Below are positions 1-8,749 of a stretch of DNA of 52,485 nt, piece by piece; position 1 is the first letter of the stretch; the number at the start of each line of letters is the position of its first letter. The notes beneath the pieces were generated by a model. The model saw only the letters and a program-made list of their open reading frames with translations, had not been told where the DNA came from and made no database searches. The translations under genes and the position numbers were made by a program. The DNA is from a bacterium (GTDB lineage Bacteria; Zixibacteria; MSB-5A5; GN15; FEB-12): NCBI GenBank assembly GCA_030605565.1, contig JAUWIB010000101.1, positions 1-52,485 of the forward strand, read 5' to 3'.

Positions 1-1
1 A

Positions 2-469
2 TGTTGCGTCGATCAAGGGTCCGCTCAACTCTCGTATATGTCGTTCAAATTCCCGGTCAGTGAGCAACCGTCTCAGCCTGACCGTCAGCCGCCGGGCAGG
101 CTGAGATTGCTGGCTATTGATGATCAGACAGTGATCCTGGATCTCATCACGGCCATGTGCCAGTCATTGGACTACGAGATCAAAACGGCCCGATCGGGGA
201 CCGAAGGTCTGAAACTGGCTGAGCAGTATGAATTCGATATCATTCTGACTGATCTGGCCATGCCGGTGGCTTCCGGACTTGAAGTGGCCAGACGCCTCAG
301 AGAGATCGCCCCCGGCATCCCGGTGATCCTGGTAACGGGTTGGGAGGTCACGCTCCAGCCGGAGCAGTTGCAGGCAGCCGGCATAGTCCGTGTCCTGCAC
401 AAACCGTTTCGGATCGAACAACTCACCGAGATCGTCCGCTCAGTGACTGCCGACCGGACAGTCGGCTAG
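2..469 (+). CDS. C-terminal receiver (REC) domain, probably the end of a hybrid histidine kinase (5' end outside the window)
   Basis: A complete receiver domain is visible. Counting from the ATG at 38, it has the acidic pair D28-D29, phospho-acceptor D72 in 'ILTDLAMP', T100 in 'ILVTGW' and K122 in 'LHKPF'. The frame is open to the left edge. The residues before that ATG, ending 'GSAQLSYMSFKFPV', resemble the last strand of a HATPase_c domain, where 'G-x-G-[ST]-x-F-x-F-x-[LF]P' is usual. I therefore infer the C-terminus of a hybrid kinase rather than a free-standing regulator starting at 38. The receiver should accept phosphate from its own or another kinase. The HDOD protein with an H-box follows 224 bases downstream on the same strand. 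A stand-alone response regulator starting at 38 remains possible. Confidence 0.8.
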   Translation, partial: CCVDQGSAQLSYMSFKFPVSEQPSQPDRQPPGRLRLLAIDDQTVILDLITAMCQSLDYEIKTARSGTEGLKLAEQYEFDIILTDLAMPVASGLEVARRLREIAPGIPVILVTGWEVTLQPEQLQAAGIVRVLHKPFRIEQLTEIVRSVTADRTVG

Positions 470-693
470 TCTTCTGTCCCAGCACTACATTCACACCGTC
501 TTGTGCCCGGCGGGTCTTCAGACCCGGCTGGAAACCGATGTCCTGCGGGGCATGTTGGTCATCAGCAATGACAAGTGCAGCGTTTTTCCACAGCCTGACA
601 GCAGATTCTCCTCCCCTGCATTTCCCGGCAAGTAAACCATTTCTGGTGGCTGCCGATACTACCGTAAAAAGAGAAAACTGTTCGCGTGAGACC

Positions 694-2019
694 ATGAACA
701 AAATCGACATCCTCGAGCAAATTCGCAACAACGAGAATCTCCTCTCTTTGCCACAAGTGCTTTCTGAGATCCTTGAGGAGGTAGGCAAAGATGATTTCAC
801 TGCCGACTCGCTGGCCAGGATAATCCTCAAAGATCCGTCGTTGACCGGACGGATCCTGAAAATGGCCAACTCCCCGTTCTACCAACGCGTCGCTGAGATC
901 AACACGGTTCATCAGGCCGTGTCGGTGCTTGGTGTCACGACGGTCAAATGCCTGGCTCTGTCCACATCGGTATTCAACCCTGACAAAATTGCCGTCGCCT
1001 CGGGCGTTGATCCCAAAGAGTTCTTTGCCTACTCGCTTTGCGTCGCGTCGACCTCCGAGAAGATCGCCCGGGCCATCTCGAATACGTCACCTGAGGAAGC
1101 GTTCATAGCCGGACTGCTGCACGACATCGGCATCCTGTTCTTGCTGCATCATTATCCCAACGAGTACGCCTGTATTGTGCGAAAAGAAATACCGGCCGAA
1201 TCGCTGGTCGATGCTGAGATCGCCGTGTTCGGTATCGACCACGGTGAGATCGGGTGCCACCTGGCCGAAACATGGCGGCTGCCGGACTATGTCACCGAGA
1301 GTATTGCCGATCACCACAAACAGAAGTCGGACAAAGCCACGCATGTGCTTCAAGACATCCTGTGTCTGGCGGTCCAACTCACCAGCGATCGCTTCAGCGG
1401 TTTTGAAACAGACCTTGAGGATCGACTGCAAAGAATCAACGACCTTTCCGCCAGGCTGTCTCTTGACAAAGCCCAGGTAGACGAAATATCCTCGTCGCTT
1501 CTGGCCGGGACGATCGGTACCGCAGAGTATCTTGGTGTCGACATCGGTAACATTGAGGGTATGCTGGTCAGGGCCAACCAGGAAATCTGGAAATCGTACC
1601 TGACGATAGAGAACCTCTTCCGTGAGCGACAAGAACTGTCCCGGAACCTCCTGCTGCAGGAACGCGAAAAGGGTGCGATAGAGTCGAAGAACATCGCCAT
1701 GGCCACGCTGTCGCACTACCTCAACAACGCCACCATGGCCATCTACGGTCGTAGCCAGCTCCTCCGCATGATGCTTAAGAAGGGCGAGACCGACCGCATT
1801 CTGGAAAAACTCGAGGGTGATCTGGAAGTGGTCGATCGGTCGATCGAGAAAATCGTCGCCGTACTGGAGGAGATGCGGGAAATCTCACCCATCGATCAGC
1901 AGAAGTATTACACCACGTCCCGGGCGCTCAATATCGACGACCGGATCGAAAAACGCCTGGCCAGGATGAACGCCGACGGTTCCTGGGCCTCGCATTCAGA
2001 GACCACTGCCGAGGTTTGA
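694..2019 (+). CDS. HDOD-domain protein with an isolated histidine-kinase H-box (DHp-like) C-terminus
   Basis: The 441-residue protein begins at ATG 694; the longer open frame upstream only shadows the receiver gene. Residues about 10-205 form an HDOD (HD-related output) domain ('LPQVLSEILEEV', 'DPSLTGRILKMANSPFY', 'AFIAGLLHDIGILFL'), a family tied to signalling and second-messenger responses. After a helical linker, residues 330-395 contain 'ATLSHYLNNATMAIYG', a dimerisation/phospho-acceptor motif with candidate His341 followed by a second long helix. No N, G1 or G2 box of a HATPase_c domain follows and the protein ends at 441, so it cannot phosphorylate itself. The neighbouring receiver is a natural partner. 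No strong ribosome-binding site is seen. The HDOD call is firm; the role of the H-box is inference. Confidence 0.85.
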   Translation: MNKIDILEQIRNNENLLSLPQVLSEILEEVGKDDFTADSLARIILKDPSLTGRILKMANSPFYQRVAEINTVHQAVSVLGVTTVKCLALSTSVFNPDKIAVASGVDPKEFFAYSLCVASTSEKIARAISNTSPEEAFIAGLLHDIGILFLLHHYPNEYACIVRKEIPAESLVDAEIAVFGIDHGEIGCHLAETWRLPDYVTESIADHHKQKSDKATHVLQDILCLAVQLTSDRFSGFETDLEDRLQRINDLSARLSLDKAQVDEISSSLLAGTIGTAEYLGVDIGNIEGMLVRANQEIWKSYLTIENLFRERQELSRNLLLQEREKGAIESKNIAMATLSHYLNNATMAIYGRSQLLRMMLKKGETDRILEKLEGDLEVVDRSIEKIVAVLEEMREISPIDQQKYYTTSRALNIDDRIEKRLARMNADGSWASHSETTAEV

Positions 2020-2065
2020 ACACAAACCCGTTGCCATCACCCGATCATTTGCATAGCTTCTTCCT

Positions 2066-3265
2066 ATGCTGACCTACCTGACTTCCGGCGAATCACACGG
2101 ACCACAACTTACGGCTATCATTGACGGTCTGCCGGCTGGTTTGCCGATCTATGTCGTGGCGATCAATCACCAATTGGCGCGACGGCAGAAGGGGTACGGT
2201 CGCGGCGGGCGCATGAGGATCGAGCAGGATCAAGTCGAATTGGTGGCCGGTGTGCGGGCCGGTCTTACCATGGGCGGACCGGTAACCGTAGTCATTCGCA
2301 ACCGTGACTGGGCCAATTGGACCGGGATCATGGACCCAATAAACCCAATTGCGGATAATCTCTCACCGAAAGAGCAGAAACTCGCCTACGATACCCGTCG
2401 CGCCCGGCCCGGTCATGCCGATTTGGTCGGCGGCATCAAGTGGCATCATCACGACCTGCGCAATGTTCTGGAGCGCGCTTCGGCCCGTGAGACAGCCGCC
2501 CGCGTGGCGGTTGGCGCCGTGGCCAGGCAGTTGCTGGAGAAGTTCGACGTTCAGTTCGCTTCCCATGTCGTCCGCATTGGCCAGATCATTTTGCCGGCGG
2601 ACTTTCCTCGCCCGGATCCCGACACGATAACTCGGGTCACCGAGGACTCGGAAGTGCGGTGTCTGGATACTGAGATCGGGCAGAATATGATCGAAGCCAT
2701 CCGCCAGGCCATGAAGGACAAGGATTCACTCGGTGGTGTGGCTGAGATTATTGTGCGCGGCTTGCCGGTCGGATTGGGTGGCTTTTCGCAATGGTACCAC
2801 CGCCTCGACGGACGTCTGGCCGGCGCCATGATGGCGATTCATTCGGTCAAAGGCGTAGAGATCGGACTGGGGTTTGAGGCGGCAAGAACTCGCGGTTCGC
2901 AGGTGCATGACCAGATCTTTTTTGACCCATACGGTGACCCGGTTAAGAAGAAGTTCCATCGCGAAACCAACAACGCCGGCGGCCTCGAGGGCGGCATCAC
3001 CAACGGTGAAGATATCATCATCCGGGTGGCCGCCAAACCGATCTCGACGTTGAACCGGTCTCTGAAGACGGTCGATGTTCTCACCAAGGAGCCGGGCGAG
3101 GCGATCGTGGAACGCAGTGACTGTTGTATTGCGCCACCCCTGGCCGTGATCGGTGAAGCAGTGGCGGCCCTCGTTCTGGCCGATGCCTTTCTCGAAAAAT
3201 TCGGCGCCGATAATCTTGCCGAAACCGAACGCAACTATCATTCGTTTCTCGCCGCCGAGTACTAA
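2066..3265 (+). CDS. aroC: Chorismate synthase
   Basis: Chorismate synthase makes chorismate from 5-enolpyruvylshikimate-3-phosphate, the last shikimate-pathway step, using reduced FMN. The 399-residue product matches the family from end to end. It starts with 'GESHGPQLTAIIDGLPAGL', has the 'GYGRGGRM' arginine/glycine segment, 'RASARETAARVAVGAVA' in the centre and the C-terminal 'CCIAPPLAVIGEAVAALVLADA'. Length is normal (350-400). ATG 2066 fits the family N-terminus, but no clear Shine-Dalgarno lies in front of it. It is 46 bases downstream of the HDOD gene on the same strand, with no functional link. No other aro gene is in the window. Confidence 0.97.
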   Translation: MLTYLTSGESHGPQLTAIIDGLPAGLPIYVVAINHQLARRQKGYGRGGRMRIEQDQVELVAGVRAGLTMGGPVTVVIRNRDWANWTGIMDPINPIADNLSPKEQKLAYDTRRARPGHADLVGGIKWHHHDLRNVLERASARETAARVAVGAVARQLLEKFDVQFASHVVRIGQIILPADFPRPDPDTITRVTEDSEVRCLDTEIGQNMIEAIRQAMKDKDSLGGVAEIIVRGLPVGLGGFSQWYHRLDGRLAGAMMAIHSVKGVEIGLGFEAARTRGSQVHDQIFFDPYGDPVKKKFHRETNNAGGLEGGITNGEDIIIRVAAKPISTLNRSLKTVDVLTKEPGEAIVERSDCCIAPPLAVIGEAVAALVLADAFLEKFGADNLAETERNYHSFLAAEY

Positions 3266-3781
3266 GGCGGCTGCACCTTCCGTCAAGACATCATTCACTT
3301 TCCGTGGGCGGCAGATGTAGAGAGGCTGTCCCACAAGTCCCATTTCTATCGCGTAGCGGCGGGGCTTGTCTCCGCAGGTAATAAGTGGCGTTCATTGGGG
3401 CGACGCATGGCCGCCCCCTACGCGGGGTTAGGTGACACCCCTGTGAACTCGGTACTCGGTACCCCACCTAAAGCGGAGCGACAGGTGGGTTCCGTTGAAG
3501 TGGAAAAACATTGGACCCACCCGACGCTGACGCTCTGGGTGGGGTACCGATCGTCAGTGAGTCTGATTGCAGCAACCGGTTGCAGCAGATCGTCGGGTCA
3601 CACCCTCGACTTCGTTGAGTCCAAGTCCGACGAAATGTTCTTATGCGGCAGACGTAGACATCTGTCGTACACATTAACACTGGGCGCCGCGAAGGGGTAA
3701 AGAGACACGATGGGCCCACCGATTTCTGTTGCCGCCTGATACCTGTTCCGCTACTTTAGGACAAAGCAAAGGAGTACGGCA
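3266..3781. repeat. 516-base gap filled with dispersed palindromic repeats
   Basis: No convincing gene lies here. The stretch holds repeat units that recur elsewhere in the window. Two facing copies of the 'ggtaccccacc' / 'ggtggggtacc' unit lie at about 3455-3490 and 3516-3550; the unit recurs near 42706 and 44670. Units of the 'ggcggcagac...' type lie near 3304 and 3645-3667, recurring near 36558, 43508 and 44708. A plus-strand frame of 101 codons (3395-3700) is made from these repeats and is not credible as a gene. The last 25 bases carry the Shine-Dalgarno of pepA. Confidence 0.7.
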
Positions 3782-5278
3782 ATGAAAATACAATACCTGA
3801 CCGACCGACCCGCAGACTGTTCGACGGTGGCTCTCGTGATGTTTGTGACCAGCTACGACCGACTGATCGAAAAGAGCCTGAAGGAGCTTGACCGCGCCTG
3901 CGGCGGAACGATCACCGCTCTCATGGAATCCGGGGAGTTCACCGGATTGGCGAGCGAGACAGCGGTGATCACCAACCCGGACGGATATCGAGCCGAGCGT
4001 GTTATCCTTGCCGGATTAGGTGACAAGAAATCAGTGACGGCGGACAGTTATCGTCGGGCCGCCGGGACATTGTCGCGGCACAAGTCTTTGACCTGCTGCC
4101 GTACGGCCACCTTTCATCTGGGATCAATTGAGGACAAACAGATATTCCAGGCCGTGATCGAGGGATATCTCCTGGGTTCGTACCGTCTGCTCGAATACAA
4201 AACTCAGGAAAGTGATCTCGCTCAGCACAACCTGTCCGAGTTGACATTTGCTATCGATAACAAGCGGCTGTCGAATCGGCTGGAGGAGGCTGTCGAACGC
4301 GGTCGGATCGTGGCGGAAGGTCAGATCAACGTGAGACGTCTCTCGGCAATTCCGGCTAATGATCTTTCACCCACAAAGTTCGCCCGTGAAGCGGTCAAGC
4401 TGGCTGAGAAACATGACGCCATGACCTGTCGCGTACTTGATCAGAAAGCTATCAAGTCTGAGAAAATGGGAGCACTGCTGGCGGTGGCGCAAGGCTCCGA
4501 ACAACCGCCGCGCTTTGTTATTTTGGATTACAAAGGCGGGCGCGCCGGACAAAAGCCGGTGGTTCTGGTCGGCAAGGGGGTGACCTTTGACTCTGGTGGA
4601 CTGTCTCTGAAGACAGCCGCCTTGATGGTAGAGATGAAGGGCGACATGACCGGCGCGGCGGTTGTCCTGTCGGCGATGCAGGCGGCGGCGCAACTGAAAC
4701 TGCCGCTCAATCTTGTTGGGCTGATGCCGCTGACTGAAAACATGGTCTCCGGTAACGCCACCCGGCCGTCGGATATTATCACCACGCGCAACGGGCTCAC
4801 GGTCGAGATCATCAATACCGATGCCGAAGGACGCCTTATTCTGGCCGACGCTCTCGACTACGCCGACAAGTTCGAGCCTCAGGCGGTCATTGATATCGCC
4901 ACTCTCACCGGCGCCGCGCTGTACATCCTGGGATACTCGGGAGCGCCGATTCTCGGCAATCATGCCGGCCTGCTGGAGAGGATCAAGGTTGCTTCCGAGG
5001 CGACGGCTGAACGCGTCTGGGAACTTCCGATCTGGGATGATTTCCGCAACTCGTTGAAGTCGGACATCGCTGATATAGTCAACTCAGCCGGTAAGACTGC
5101 CGGTACGTCGACAGCGGCCGCCTTCCTCGAGAATTTCGTCGGTGACTGGCCGTGGGCACACATCGATATAGCCTACGTCGACGTAGAACCTAAAGGGCGC
5201 CCTTATACTCCAAAGGGCACCACCGGCATCGGCCTGCGACTGCTGGTTGAGTTGTTGTCGAACTGGAAGAAGTTGTAG
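3782..5278 (+). CDS. pepA: Leucyl aminopeptidase (M17 family)
   Basis: This is a cytosolic di-metal aminopeptidase that removes N-terminal residues from peptides. The N-terminal macro-like domain spans residues about 1-170. The catalytic domain shows the family metal/active-site segments 'GKGVTFDSGGLSLKT', 'MKGDMTGAAVVLSAM' and the signature 'NTDAEGRLILADAL'. The 498-residue length is typical of full-length M17 enzymes. ATG 3782 is preceded at good spacing by 'aaaggag'. It stands alone: repeats precede it and a convergent CYTH gene follows after 74 bases. Some PepA proteins also bind DNA, but nothing in this sequence settles that. Confidence 0.96.
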   Translation: MKIQYLTDRPADCSTVALVMFVTSYDRLIEKSLKELDRACGGTITALMESGEFTGLASETAVITNPDGYRAERVILAGLGDKKSVTADSYRRAAGTLSRHKSLTCCRTATFHLGSIEDKQIFQAVIEGYLLGSYRLLEYKTQESDLAQHNLSELTFAIDNKRLSNRLEEAVERGRIVAEGQINVRRLSAIPANDLSPTKFAREAVKLAEKHDAMTCRVLDQKAIKSEKMGALLAVAQGSEQPPRFVILDYKGGRAGQKPVVLVGKGVTFDSGGLSLKTAALMVEMKGDMTGAAVVLSAMQAAAQLKLPLNLVGLMPLTENMVSGNATRPSDIITTRNGLTVEIINTDAEGRLILADALDYADKFEPQAVIDIATLTGAALYILGYSGAPILGNHAGLLERIKVASEATAERVWELPIWDDFRNSLKSDIADIVNSAGKTAGTSTAAAFLENFVGDWPWAHIDIAYVDVEPKGRPYTPKGTTGIGLRLLVELLSNWKKL

Positions 5279-5352
5279 CCGGACAGGGACGCCCGATGTC
5301 GCACGCGCAGACCTATCCCTGAGTCCCTTCTGGAGGGAAACCTCGCGTAGAA

Positions 5353-5973
5353 TCAGAACACCTTCGCGCGTTTCAGGGCGCGGGCGAATTTGCTTTCGGA
5401 TTGGGTCTCAAAAGGAATGGACAGGGAGCCGAACATGCGGCGCAAACTGTCCTCAACTGTCTCCAGGCGGCTGGTGTCGGGTAGTTCGACCTCCAGTTCG
5501 TAGTCGACCGAACCGTCGCCGAACTCGGTTTTGTCGATCTCCAAAAGGTAAGTGTAATCCGCTATCTTGAAGAACTTCTTCTGGCGCAGATTCTCGAACT
5601 TGACCAGGATCATTACTTCCAACCGCCCCAACTTTTCGGTCAAGTACTCCACCGGGAGGACCGGCAGGTCCATAACATCGACTTGCAACGCGAGGACATC
5701 AAGTGCTTCCGAGCGACTGATCTCAGCTTCGATTTCCTGACGGATGAAAGCGCTGCCGGTCTCTTCGGCGATGCTCTTGATCGTCACCAGGCCGCGATGG
5801 TTCTCGGCCCGCACCCTCAGCGCCCAGCCGGCAGCCGATAATTTGCGATCCTCGGTATCGAAGAAAGCGTTGAGATGCCGCTCTTCCTTTTCGGTCTGCC
5901 CCAGAAACCCCATCAGTTTGAGGTAGTTGGTGAACGATCCGAGGTTGAGCTTGATCTCTATCTCGCGACTCAT
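5353..5973 (-). CDS. CYTH-domain protein (triphosphate tunnel enzyme family)
   Basis: The N-terminus 'MSREIEIKLN' carries the ExExK signature that defines CYTH/triphosphate-tunnel proteins. Alternating acidic and basic strands follow ('RVRAENHRGLVTIKS', 'FENLRQKKFFKIADYTYLLEIDKTEFGDGSVDYELEVEL'), as expected for the eight-strand tunnel that binds triphosphates and metal. Members include class IV adenylate cyclases, thiamine triphosphatases and inorganic triphosphatases; the sequence does not choose between them. At 206 residues it is a single domain. I start it at 5973, where the signature begins. An in-frame ATG at 5991 lies just downstream of 'tatact' and could be a leaderless start. It converges on pepA and is separated from the operon at 6219-12654 by a repeat. 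Confidence 0.85.
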   Translation of the reverse strand: MSREIEIKLNLGSFTNYLKLMGFLGQTEKEERHLNAFFDTEDRKLSAAGWALRVRAENHRGLVTIKSIAEETGSAFIRQEIEAEISRSEALDVLALQVDVMDLPVLPVEYLTEKLGRLEVMILVKFENLRQKKFFKIADYTYLLEIDKTEFGDGSVDYELEVELPDTSRLETVEDSLRRMFGSLSIPFETQSESKFARALKRAKVF

Positions 5974-6063
5974 TTTGTGCTGTCTGACCATAGTGCTATA
6001 GTATAATGAAACCGTCCGGATAAAAGCATCAAGTTTTTTGTGAGCTTTCGGCCTTCAGGGTTT

Positions 6064-6177
6064 GTCATTGCGAGTGACCGAAGGCACTCGTGCCGTAGGG
6101 AGCGCGGCAATCTCATTGGGCGCGGAGCGAGATCGCCGCGGTCGTCCCGCGCGGCGCGGGGCTCCCTCGCGATGACG
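6064..6177. repeat. Palindromic repeat, 'cgtcattgcgag' family, full unit
   Basis: The unit opens with 'gtcattgcgag' and closes with the near-reverse complement 'ctcgcgatgac', enclosing inner arms such as 'gcggcaatctcat'. Related full units are at 16594-16698 and 49059-49173, and half units at 39701-39745 and 44741-44814. It occupies most of the gap between the CYTH gene and the phosphomutase-fusion gene and would fold into a long hairpin in RNA from either strand. Confidence 0.85.
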
Positions 6178-6218
6178 GTTTCTGGGCAGTATCGCAGGAA
6201 TGCTGTCCTACGCCGTTA

Positions 6219-8720
6219 CTACCCTTCCTGCGACTCTTCGACGAAAGAACTGTAACGCTCGATAAGGGTCTGGGTACTTTCCGCCGATGGCGACTCAGCC
6301 AGAATATTGAATGCAGCCGTCATGCGGTCAGGCGCCACCAGCACCCAGCCGTCATCCTCAAAGATCCGAACACCGTCGATTAGCTGGCGCTCCTTGTCGT
6401 CAGTACCGACGATCAGCTTGCGCATGACGGTTCCTTTCATCGACCACGGACACGGCACCGAGACAAATCGCCGGATGAGATATTCGTATTTCTTGCGTAG
6501 CGAACCAAGGCGTGTCTTGGTGGCGGCCATCATCTCCAACAGTTTCACGGCGGCAAGCATAGCATCGGCGCCCATCTGGAAACCGGGGAAAATAAAACCG
6601 CCGCGGGTGCCGCCGACAAAATCGACATCGCCTCGACCGTAGACCTCCATCATAGCCAGATGATCGTTGGCCACCCGAATCACCTCGACACCGTGCTCGG
6701 CTGCAATCTTCTCAACTCCCATCGAGGCCGCGACCGGCACCGCTATTTTCTTCGTTTCGTGAGTGGACAAAAAGAGGTCGGTTACGATCAAGAGCAGAAG
6801 ATGGCTGTCGACCGGCTGCCCCATTTCATCGACGGCGGTGAGCTTCTCGGCGGCGGAATTTAACAGAAAACCGACATCACAGTTGAGCGAAGTAACGATT
6901 GAAGACAGTTGCACAATTGCCTGACTGTGTTCCTCGGGCGAACTAGAGAACTTACGCGGATTCAGGTTGGCGTTCAACTCGATGGCTGAGATGCCAAGGT
7001 TGAAAAACAGAGTCGGAAAAATCTGGCTGGAGGAACCGTTAGAGTGGTCTACAACCAGCTTGAACCCGGCTTTTCTTATCACCTCGCTGTCGATATCGTT
7101 CATGAAATCGGTTCGATAATCCTCCTGAACCATCTGGGGCATTTCCAGATGTCCGATCGTATCCAGCGAGGCACGCTCAAACTCCTCCCCAAAATAGATG
7201 CGTTCGACCTTCTTTGTTTTGGAGGTCGGCAGATCCAGTCCTGAACCATCGAAGAATATGCAGTCGATCAGGCGATAGTCCTGCGGGTTGTGGCGGACAT
7301 AGATGCCGGCGGCAAAATCGCCCTTGCCCAGGCCGTGGCGAACCACCGGAATCGGAAGCATCTCAAGGTCGGACACATTGACACCCGCCGCCAACAGACC
7401 CGAGATGAGACCGCGTTTGAGAAGTCGCGAGGTGTCGGAAGCATCACGGCTGGTCACGACAGCACTGCCCGGTCCCACGAAAGCTCCGAAGGCGGCGCCG
7501 ATACGCACCAACATTTCCGGCGTGATTTCAACCAGCGCCAGCCCAGTTATCTTGGAATCGGTGAACAGTTCACGGTTCCACTTTTCCCCCCAGACCATCG
7601 ACGTAGAGACAATAGCGCCGGCATCAACAGTCTTGCCCGGCCAGATTTTGCAGTTGGCGCGCACCGTGGCGCCGTTGCCGATAGAGCAATCATCGGACAC
7701 GATGACCTCATCGAGGAGTTGCACATTCTGCCCGATCCGGGAATGGAAACCAACCACAGCGTTACTCATGTTCGTTTTACTGCCGACGACAGTGTCGTCC
7801 CACAATACTGAGTTGGTCAATGAGCACCCCGTCCCCACCCAACTGCGGTGTCCGATAACGCAGTTGCGCAGCTTCGTCCCGGGACCGATTGAGACATCAT
7901 TGCCGAGGATCACTTTGCCGTGTAGCTGTACACTGTCGCCTATCTGGACATTCTCGCCCCGGTACAAAGTCAAGTCATCACTTTCGTCGACCACCGTCTT
8001 GAGATCGAGATGCAAATTTCCATCGAACAAGTCAGCATGTACCCGTCGGTACTCTGCGACGTTACCGATATCCTTCCAGTAACCCTCCATGATCTTACCA
8101 AACAACCCCATTTCCCTCGACAGCATAAGCGGGAACAGGTTCTGCGCGAAATCGAAATTGGTACGGGGAGGAATGAGCCTGACAGCGTCCGGCTCAAGTA
8201 TGTAAATGCCGGTATTGATGGTATCGGAGAAGGCCTCACCCCAGGAGGGTTTCTCCAGAAAGCGAACAATCCGACCGTCGGAGTCGGTTATCACGATGCC
8301 ATACGCCAATGGGTTTTCCCTGCGCGTCAACAGCAGCGTCGCTTGCGATTGTTTTTCCCGGTGCCATGCGACCGCCTCGCCGAGATCGAAATCGGTAATG
8401 AGATCACCGGAAATAATCAACACCGGTCCGTCGGTCGATTCAAGAGCACACCGCACGGCGCCGGCGGTACCATAGTCATCATCCGGCTGGACGTAATCCA
8501 TGGTCACCCCGAAGGCACTGCCGTCGCCGAAATGGTTGCGGATATGTTCAGCCTGAAAATACACCAGCGATGTGATGTGATTGATACCGTGCTTTGCAAG
8601 AAGCGAAACAACATGCTCCATCATCGGCAGATTGCCGATTGGCGCCATCGGTTTCGGTATGTTTATCGTCAGCGGTCTCAGCCGGGTACCGAACCCACCG
8701 GCCATTATTATTGCTTTCAT
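6219..8720 (-). CDS. Sugar-phosphate nucleotidyltransferase / phosphomannomutase-like fusion (Mpg1 type)
   Basis: The 833-residue protein has three parts. Residues 1-230 are a nucleotidyltransferase ('MAGGFGTRLRPLT', 'KPMAPIGNLPMMEH'), probably a mannose-1-phosphate guanylyltransferase. Residues about 250-400 are left-handed beta-helix hexapeptide repeats ('GNDVSIGPGTKLRNCVIG'). The rest is a phosphohexomutase fold with the phosphoserine loop 'TSRDASDTSR'. The usual metal loop (DGDxDR) is replaced by 'GFLLNSAAEKLTAVDEMG', so mutase activity is doubtful. ATG 8720 has a 'ggag' site. It is last in the operon starting with tmk, 29 bases after the HAD gene. It may feed GDP-mannose to envelope glycans; the inositol-lipid locus nearby makes mannosylated lipids conceivable, which is inference. 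Confidence 0.88.
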   Translation of the reverse strand: MKAIIMAGGFGTRLRPLTINIPKPMAPIGNLPMMEHVVSLLAKHGINHITSLVYFQAEHIRNHFGDGSAFGVTMDYVQPDDDYGTAGAVRCALESTDGPVLIISGDLITDFDLGEAVAWHREKQSQATLLLTRRENPLAYGIVITDSDGRIVRFLEKPSWGEAFSDTINTGIYILEPDAVRLIPPRTNFDFAQNLFPLMLSREMGLFGKIMEGYWKDIGNVAEYRRVHADLFDGNLHLDLKTVVDESDDLTLYRGENVQIGDSVQLHGKVILGNDVSIGPGTKLRNCVIGHRSWVGTGCSLTNSVLWDDTVVGSKTNMSNAVVGFHSRIGQNVQLLDEVIVSDDCSIGNGATVRANCKIWPGKTVDAGAIVSTSMVWGEKWNRELFTDSKITGLALVEITPEMLVRIGAAFGAFVGPGSAVVTSRDASDTSRLLKRGLISGLLAAGVNVSDLEMLPIPVVRHGLGKGDFAAGIYVRHNPQDYRLIDCIFFDGSGLDLPTSKTKKVERIYFGEEFERASLDTIGHLEMPQMVQEDYRTDFMNDIDSEVIRKAGFKLVVDHSNGSSSQIFPTLFFNLGISAIELNANLNPRKFSSSPEEHSQAIVQLSSIVTSLNCDVGFLLNSAAEKLTAVDEMGQPVDSHLLLLIVTDLFLSTHETKKIAVPVAASMGVEKIAAEHGVEVIRVANDHLAMMEVYGRGDVDFVGGTRGGFIFPGFQMGADAMLAAVKLLEMMAATKTRLGSLRKKYEYLIRRFVSVPCPWSMKGTVMRKLIVGTDDKERQLIDGVRIFEDDGWVLVAPDRMTAAFNILAESPSAESTQTLIERYSSFVEESQEG

Positions 8721-8749
8721 TCGGTGACTCCGCTCAACTCCTATGATGA

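Noticed and set aside
340-693. Long N-terminal extension of the HDOD open frame
   Set aside because: It overlaps the receiver gene in another frame and has no domain content; ATG 694 begins at the HDOD helices.
3395-3700. Plus-strand frame of 101 codons
   Set aside because: Made entirely of dispersed repeats with no ribosome site or protein-like composition.
5279-5352. Bidirectional terminator between pepA and the CYTH gene
   Set aside because: Only a short 5-bp stem without a T-run on either side was found.
7303-8082. Plus-strand frame of 259 codons opposite the nucleotidyltransferase fusion
   Set aside because: Antisense shadow of a well-supported gene; serine/proline-rich composition typical of such frames.
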